Source: Liolophura sinensis (Eukaryota; Mollusca; Polyplacophora; Chitonida; Chitonidae). From it: DNA of 64,000 nucleotides. The stretch is from positions 26,798,046-26,862,045 of the forward strand of contig NC_088307.1 of the NCBI RefSeq assembly GCF_032854445.1. The letters run 5' to 3'. The notes beneath the pieces are model-generated. The model was not told where the DNA came from. It searched no databases and saw only the letters and a program-made list of their open reading frames with translations. The translations under genes and the position numbers were made by a program. Shown piece by piece: positions 59,155-64,000 of the stretch (positions within the stretch are counted from its first letter, which is position 1; each line of letters starts with the position of its first letter).

Positions 59155-59271
59155 TTTATTTATTTAGTTAGTTAGTTGATTGGCGTTTTACGCCGTACTC
59201 AAGAATAGCCCGCCGTTGTATAAGTGAAATATTCTTGAGTGAGGTGTAAAACATCAATCAAATAAATAAAT
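59155..59271. mobile_element. Two SINE-A tails fused head to head (inverted pair)
   Basis: A minus-oriented tail ('ggcgttttacgccgtactca') meets a plus-oriented tail ('gtataagtgaaatattcttg' to 'catcaatcaaataaataaat') at about 59210. The pair can fold back on itself almost entirely. Confidence 0.75.
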
Positions 59272-60360
59272 ACATAGATCATTGCTTTGCACTATCTTTT
59301 CACGGTTTTGATCCTATGTTTCATCGCGTCCTTCCATCATCCTCCGAGGAATCATAACATGGCCACCACGGTACAGTTTGGTGTCTAATCTCTCTTTGTT
59401 GCGGCTTTTTACCTTCATTCTTTACTCAAGTGTGTTCTTAAACAGTGAGGCACGGCAAAGGGAACTACACTAATAAAATATGTGTACCGTTATAAACCTG
59501 TCAAGTCACGGGCGATTGGACGACAGAACGAAGCCATGTTGTCATAATTCGAAACGATGGCATGATAGAGCGAAGGGATGGAGTTTCGTTATATCGCTTT
59601 GCAGTATAGTACCATCGTCTTGCACAATCACGTCATCGCTTCGTCCCATCACTTCGTTCGAATTTTTGGAGCGCCATCGGAAGCCAGTAGGATTAAATTC
59701 GGAAGCTATTCTGCCCACATCTTTGTGATTTCAAGTCGCCTCATTTTCTTCAAAAGAATTTCCTTGATTTCACCGCGGAATAGTTTGCACACAGCTGTTT
59801 TCTGCAAAATGATCTCTGATGAACCTCCTTAGAGGATCCTTCTAAGCGATCAAAGTAATGCGAAACATCCACTTTAGAAAAAAAAGATTTTTTCTTAAGA
59901 AAACTGTAAAAACAGAATTTGAAGCCACTGTTTATCATGCCGCAGACAGGAGACATAAACAGCCAGTCCTGTTTCCCTGCTGTAACCTCTCAGTCCAAGC
60001 CAGCAATTACCATTTTAAAGTCTTTTGGTATGACCCGACCCAGTACTGATCCTGTGCCCAAACATTAGGCCACCGAAGCGGTCTAAACATAAATAATTTC
60101 ATTACTCAAAACCCATGAACAATTTTGGTAATTTTTGTTCAAAATTAAATTTAACCGAATCACGTACATATTTATTTGATTCGTATTTTACGTAGGATTC
60201 ACGTACTTATGCAATTACCGCTGTGCAACAAAAAAATCCAGGCGTATGTGGATTCTTAAAAACGTTAAAAGTCTGACGGAAGAACTAGATGTTCTAATAC
60301 AAATATTAGGCCATATCTTCCTGGAATTTCCTTCTTCAGCTCCACTACAGACATCCCTCC
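59272..60360. other. Intergenic; small SINE tail remnant
   Basis: 'ttatttgattcgtattttac' at 60172-60191 looks like a SINE-A tail remnant. The overlapping short frames at 59480-59956 have no support. Confidence 0.35.
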
Positions 60361-60386
60361 CCTCCCCCACACATCACCTTTTTTCC

Positions 60387-60814
60387 GACCTACACCTGTT
60401 CCCATATGAATGCGACCATATACAGAACTTATTGAGGGGTAAATCTCGCCAAGCCCGATATTTCTCATTCACTAAACGATATATTGCTATTCTGCTAGCT
60501 TTATGCAGTCCATATATAGGGAAGGCTGTGAAAGATATTTACCCACCTTCTTTGGAAATGAAACCACAGACTCTCCAGATGGTACATCTTATCTGGACCT
60601 ATATTTGTACAAAGACCAAAACGGTTTCCTCTTTCGCAGGCTACTCGACAAGAGGGATGGTTTTAATTTAGACATTGTAAATTATCTTTACTTGAACAGC
60701 AATATACAAAAGAGTCCTGCATATGGCGTGTACATATTTCACCTTATAGCGTTTGTTGGATCCTGTGTGCGGTGCTCGATTTCAAACAATGTCACAAGTT
60801 GTTACTGCAAAAAC
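60387..60814 (+). pseudogene. Decayed retroelement reverse-transcriptase fragment
   Basis: Two frames together match the later part of a reverse-transcriptase domain of a type common in aquatic invertebrates. The first includes FPYECDHIQNLL and RYIAILLAL, then DIYPPSLEMK. The second includes SYLDLYLY, LLDKRDGFNLDIVN and SPAYGVYIFHLI. The frame changes near 60562, equivalent to a one-base loss. In functional members the RYI segment is followed by two catalytic aspartates; here they are replaced, so the copy is dead. The type (LINE, Penelope-like or DIRS-like) cannot be settled from this part. The match rests on my recollection of family signatures. Confidence 0.6.
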
Positions 60815-60819
60815 TAGTG

Positions 60820-61680
60820 AGTATAATCCTCTTGTAAGTAAATATGGGCATAGCGTCCAAAATCGCTTACACACTGCTTCATGATTGTGTCTAATTCCGC
60901 TTAACAATAGGTTAAGGGCTGTTTATTCATCTCGTTAAATTCGAACGCCACGTTGGATATATGAACAGTTGCATTCAAAGCGCAAGTGAGATACAAATTT
61001 TGTTATCGACAGCTTATATTCTAGCATGACTTAAGGCTCACCAAGCATTATATCGGTTTCTGTCGCTCGCTGTTTTGAGTGTTCATTTCGCTGAAGCATG
61101 TAATTCTGTGTCCGAGAGTTGTTTCCCTTGGATAGAATCCCACACCTATATCTGACACCGGGCTAGGCTAGAGTTTACTTATTCCCGTTCCTTGTTACCC
61201 TTGTGACTGATGAAATGAGGATTAAGTGTTGTTTGAAGCCTTGAAGAATGAGATTTCCACAATGGTTAACATTCTGTACTTCATTTGTTTTTATCACACG
61301 CACCTGCAGTATGTTCAGAAAACATTAATTTTACTTTTGTAAACTTCTACAGTGTTTACTAATTTGTACCTCAGTATGAGATTTTACACAGACAGTTAAA
61401 TCATAATGGGCTCTAACCACAGTGGTTTTAAACAGACTTATTTCAGGCCACAAGGACGTAAGTCACATGTAGTTATAAGTATGGTCAGTTAAAAAACCCA
61501 CTGTACTTGTACATGTAAGACGCATTATGAAGCACATTCAGAGTGATGTAAATCCAGACCAAGAGGAAACCACACTGAGCTATAACCAAGTAGAGTTAAA
61601 TCTAGTGAGTGAAATCTACAGCGAACTAAAACAGCAGTGAATAAAACCATACATGTACTTATAACTATGTAAGCCATGGT
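60820..61680. other. Intergenic; no gene recognised
   Basis: No repeat or coding signal was seen. It may include further decayed parts of the same retroelement that I cannot recognise. Confidence 0.3.
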
Positions 61681-61685
61681 GCTAT

Positions 61686-61790
61686 GGGGGCGTGTACATT
61701 GCTACTGTTCGTGCGTGTACATTGCTACTGTTCGTGCGTGTACATCGCTACTGTTTATGCGTGTTCATTGCTACAGTCTATGCATTTACA
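61686..61790 (+). repeat. 23-bp tandem repeat, ~4.5 units
   Basis: The unit is 'gcgtgtacattgctactgtt' + 'cgt'. The first three units differ by one or two bases; the last ones are more changed. Confidence 0.85.
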
Positions 61791-61814
61791 TGAAGTTAGA
61801 CGCAAATCCTGGCT

Positions 61815-61920
61815 GAGGTTAACTGGCAAGAGGCAGTATTTCACCGGTTACGTGTGAGCTTTTGCTGGCTATCACCACTGTCGTCGCTGCTCTTGTCTTA
61901 CTCTCTGTACTGTAAGTCTT
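61815..61920 (-). repeat. Dispersed element D, minus orientation
   Basis: Reverse-complemented, it reads 'agagtaagacaagagcagcg', 'acgacagtggtgatagccag' and then 'tcacacgtaaccggtgaaat'. It carries exactly one 48-bp-type module followed by the element body, the single-module state. Confidence 0.7.
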
Positions 61921-62479
61921 CAATTACATATTGAATTGAAACTTCGTAGCCTTACACGATGGTGGTAAGTTTATGTTATCAATCCCCGCAAGCGATTTGT
62001 ACACAGCGTGATTATTGACAAATAATCATTTGTAGCGGTGGAATACGGCTTCTGAACAACTTGCCAGTTAAAGTTTTCCTCTGTTTCTGTAAACGTTTAA
62101 ACAGTAACAAATGACACAATGAAAAAGGTGTAACAATAAAACGTTTCTAGCACAGGAAAGCAGGGAATAAGTCATTTCTGTTTCTGCCAGTAAGGGAAGA
62201 TTCCACCAACACATCAGAATTGATCTTGGTTCTGTTTCGAATGTTTTTTTGTGTGGCAAAGTTGACAGCTGTTCTCATCATGCATGCCTACAATGCCCTG
62301 TGGTTCATGTATATTAAGACCTAATCCCTCTCTAGAGAACAGATTATCTTCAGGTTGATTATGCAGTCAAGAAAACATTACTGGTATCTTGGAGTTTCGT
62401 ATTTTTGGAACATTTTCGGGTATTTACATATTGTAGAGCATCAAAGGAACCTCTAAGTCACAATTTCAATATAATTAAA

Positions 62480-62650
62480 ACAGCAGCGACGACAGTGTGA
62501 CAGCTGACAAATTATCACACGTAACCTGTGGTATACGACCTTGACAATTACCTAAGTCAGGGTTTGATTCTAACTGTTCATATAAATGCATACATAGTGG
62601 CAATCTACACCCCCTGCTAGTATTAAGTAATATCCCTGTAGCCACAAGAA
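62480..62650 (+). repeat. Dispersed element D, plus orientation
   Basis: 'cagcagcgacgacagtgtga' is followed by 'cagctgacaaattatcacac', 'gtcagggtttgattctaact' and 'gttcatataaatgcatacat'. It carries a single partial module. Confidence 0.7.
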
Positions 62651-62659
62651 TTTCCGGTA

Positions 62660-63230
62660 TTGTGCCATCTGATATCTACTGTATGAAAGGCACTGACCTA
62701 ATTTGGTACTCTCAGCGAGTATGCCCATGCACATCCATTTTATCTCCCTGAAAATTGATACTTTGCACCAAAGTTCGGCCAAACAAAATGGAACAAAGGC
62801 TGTTACATACTCCAAGGCCACTGCTAAACGTATACCCACAAAATAAAACCCACGTCGTGACTGAGCGTTTAGGATGCGTGTTTAAAACGCGTTGATGATT
62901 TGGTCAGTGTAAATACCTTGAAGGAGTTACGGTTCTTGAAGACGGTTCTCGAGAATTTCAGGTTCCATTCGTTTCACGGAAATGTGGATTAATTTATATT
63001 GGTGTTTAGAACCCGGCAAGAGGAGAAGCTTGAACACTGTTTTCAAGTAAGTCTTTTGAAGTTTTGTCACGTTTGTTATAAAGAACATGACAAAATGTGG
63101 ACTAACTACATGATTCTGAATACATTCACAACATTTCAGAAGTAACTTCTTGCAAAGTAGCAAAGTATGTAAAGGAATATACGTGCTAAGGTTTTATACG
63201 TGTAAATTTATTTACAACAATTAATTGATT
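62660..63230. other. Intergenic; no gene recognised
   Basis: No supported feature; AT-rich sequence with short frames only. Confidence 0.3.
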
Positions 63231-63235
63231 CGCGA

Positions 63236-63285
63236 GGATATGGTTAAAATGTTGCCGATGTGGCGTTAAGCCATAATCAATCATT
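63236..63285 (+). mobile_element. Micro-retroposon copy 3, diverged
   Basis: 'ggatatggttaaaatgttgc' and 'cgatgtggcgttaagccata' match the module, with 'atcaatcattga' in place of a clean (attc)n tail. No TSD. Confidence 0.65.
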
Positions 63286-63602
63286 GACTGATACGTTGAA
63301 CAATACAAGTATTTACAAGTTATACAAAGGATCATTGGAGAATCAGAAGTAGATTGTGACATAAGCTGGTGATACATGATTTAGAACTTATTAAACTGTG
63401 TTCAGTGTAAAGGTGACAAATAATGTATTTTTATCCACAGATGTTTCATTTGTACCCGCTGGTGGCTGTAAGTGGAAACAACTCTGATTTCACAATGTAA
63501 CCAGTTGTCCCCCTTGGATAAAACCGCGCAATTATGTACTAAATAAACGTAATAATATACATATGATTAAAATACTTTTTAACACTAGTTCCGGGTAAGA
63601 AA

Positions 63603-63677
63603 ATAAATGAATGAATGAATGAATGATTATGGCTTTACGCCACATCGGCAGTATTTCAGCCATATCGTGGCGAGAAC
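63603..63677 (-). mobile_element. Micro-retroposon copy 4
   Basis: An (aatg)n run is followed by 'attatggctttacgccacat' and 'cagccatatcgtggcgagaa'. It starts at the same module boundary as the other copies. No clear TSD. Confidence 0.75.
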
Positions 63678-64000
63678 ATGTTTAAAACCAGGAATCAGTA
63701 TATGGTTTTCAAGACTGAAGTATGAACATACAAAACAAATGAAAAATGACAGACATGTTTAAAACTAGGTAAAACAATCAAAGCTCTTTAAAAACTTGAA
63801 AACCACAAAGCTTTTGAAATTTTAATTTGTATATATGAACTAAAAATATCTATGTGAAATAAAAATGAAATTATATCTTATGATATAATCCAATATGTTT
63901 TAAGTAATTAATGACAGTATCGCCAGCGACACTGTCAAATAAATCAAATATAGAGTTGACCGTGTAGAACCTTTGCCGAACATGGGCAAAGTCCACACAG

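Overview
This window looks like nuclear DNA from an invertebrate animal, most probably a mollusc. It is AT-rich, gene-poor and full of short interspersed elements (SINEs). Two repeat types drive the taxonomic guess. One is a tRNA-derived SINE whose tail reads like 'acggcgtaaaacaccaat' followed by (aaat)n. The other is a module of about 50 bp, 'cgccacgatatggctgaaat' and onward, ending in (attc)n. I associate both with molluscan genomes from memory; no search was possible. There is nothing bacterial here: no operons, no Shine-Dalgarno-led genes and no rRNA.

Only one gene is clear: a single uninterrupted reading frame of 1914 codons on the minus strand (18747 to 13003). It encodes a very long, mostly disordered protein with one membrane anchor near the N-terminus. 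The N-terminal half is acidic, and a Ser/Pro-rich tail carries a GILK motif followed 60 residues later by KSVRF. That is the ordered pair of docking motifs (SILK then RVxF) used by protein phosphatase 1 (PP1) partners, so I read it as a candidate membrane-tethered PP1-binding scaffold. I do not recognise the family.

The rest is intergenic or intronic. From left to right: 1-12.9 kb holds scattered SINE pieces, a complete tiny retroposon with target-site duplications (TSDs) at 3.3 kb, a YY1-like ATG region at 7.07 kb and an (ATC/GTC)-rich tract at 10.2 kb. After the gene come a full-length SINE at 21.1 kb and a 1.45-kb minisatellite of about thirty 48-bp units at 27.56-29.01 kb, apparently amplified from one module of a dispersed element also seen elsewhere. 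From 32 to 39 kb there are a triple nuclear-receptor half-site, possible small exons, an intact SINE with a 13-bp TSD and two copies of a palindromic Tc1-like MITE. From 39 to 48 kb there are truncated SINEs, a 34-bp minisatellite and hairpins. From 51 to 60 kb there are nested and inverted SINEs, a 36-bp minisatellite and a CpG-richer segment with an X-box-like RFX site near 56.6 kb. At 60.4-60.8 kb lies a broken reverse-transcriptase fragment whose catalytic motif is gone.

No complete tRNA, rRNA, snRNA or CRISPR array was found. Small multi-exon genes could be hidden, because exon finding by eye is weak. A few open segments with good splice consensus are listed at low confidence.
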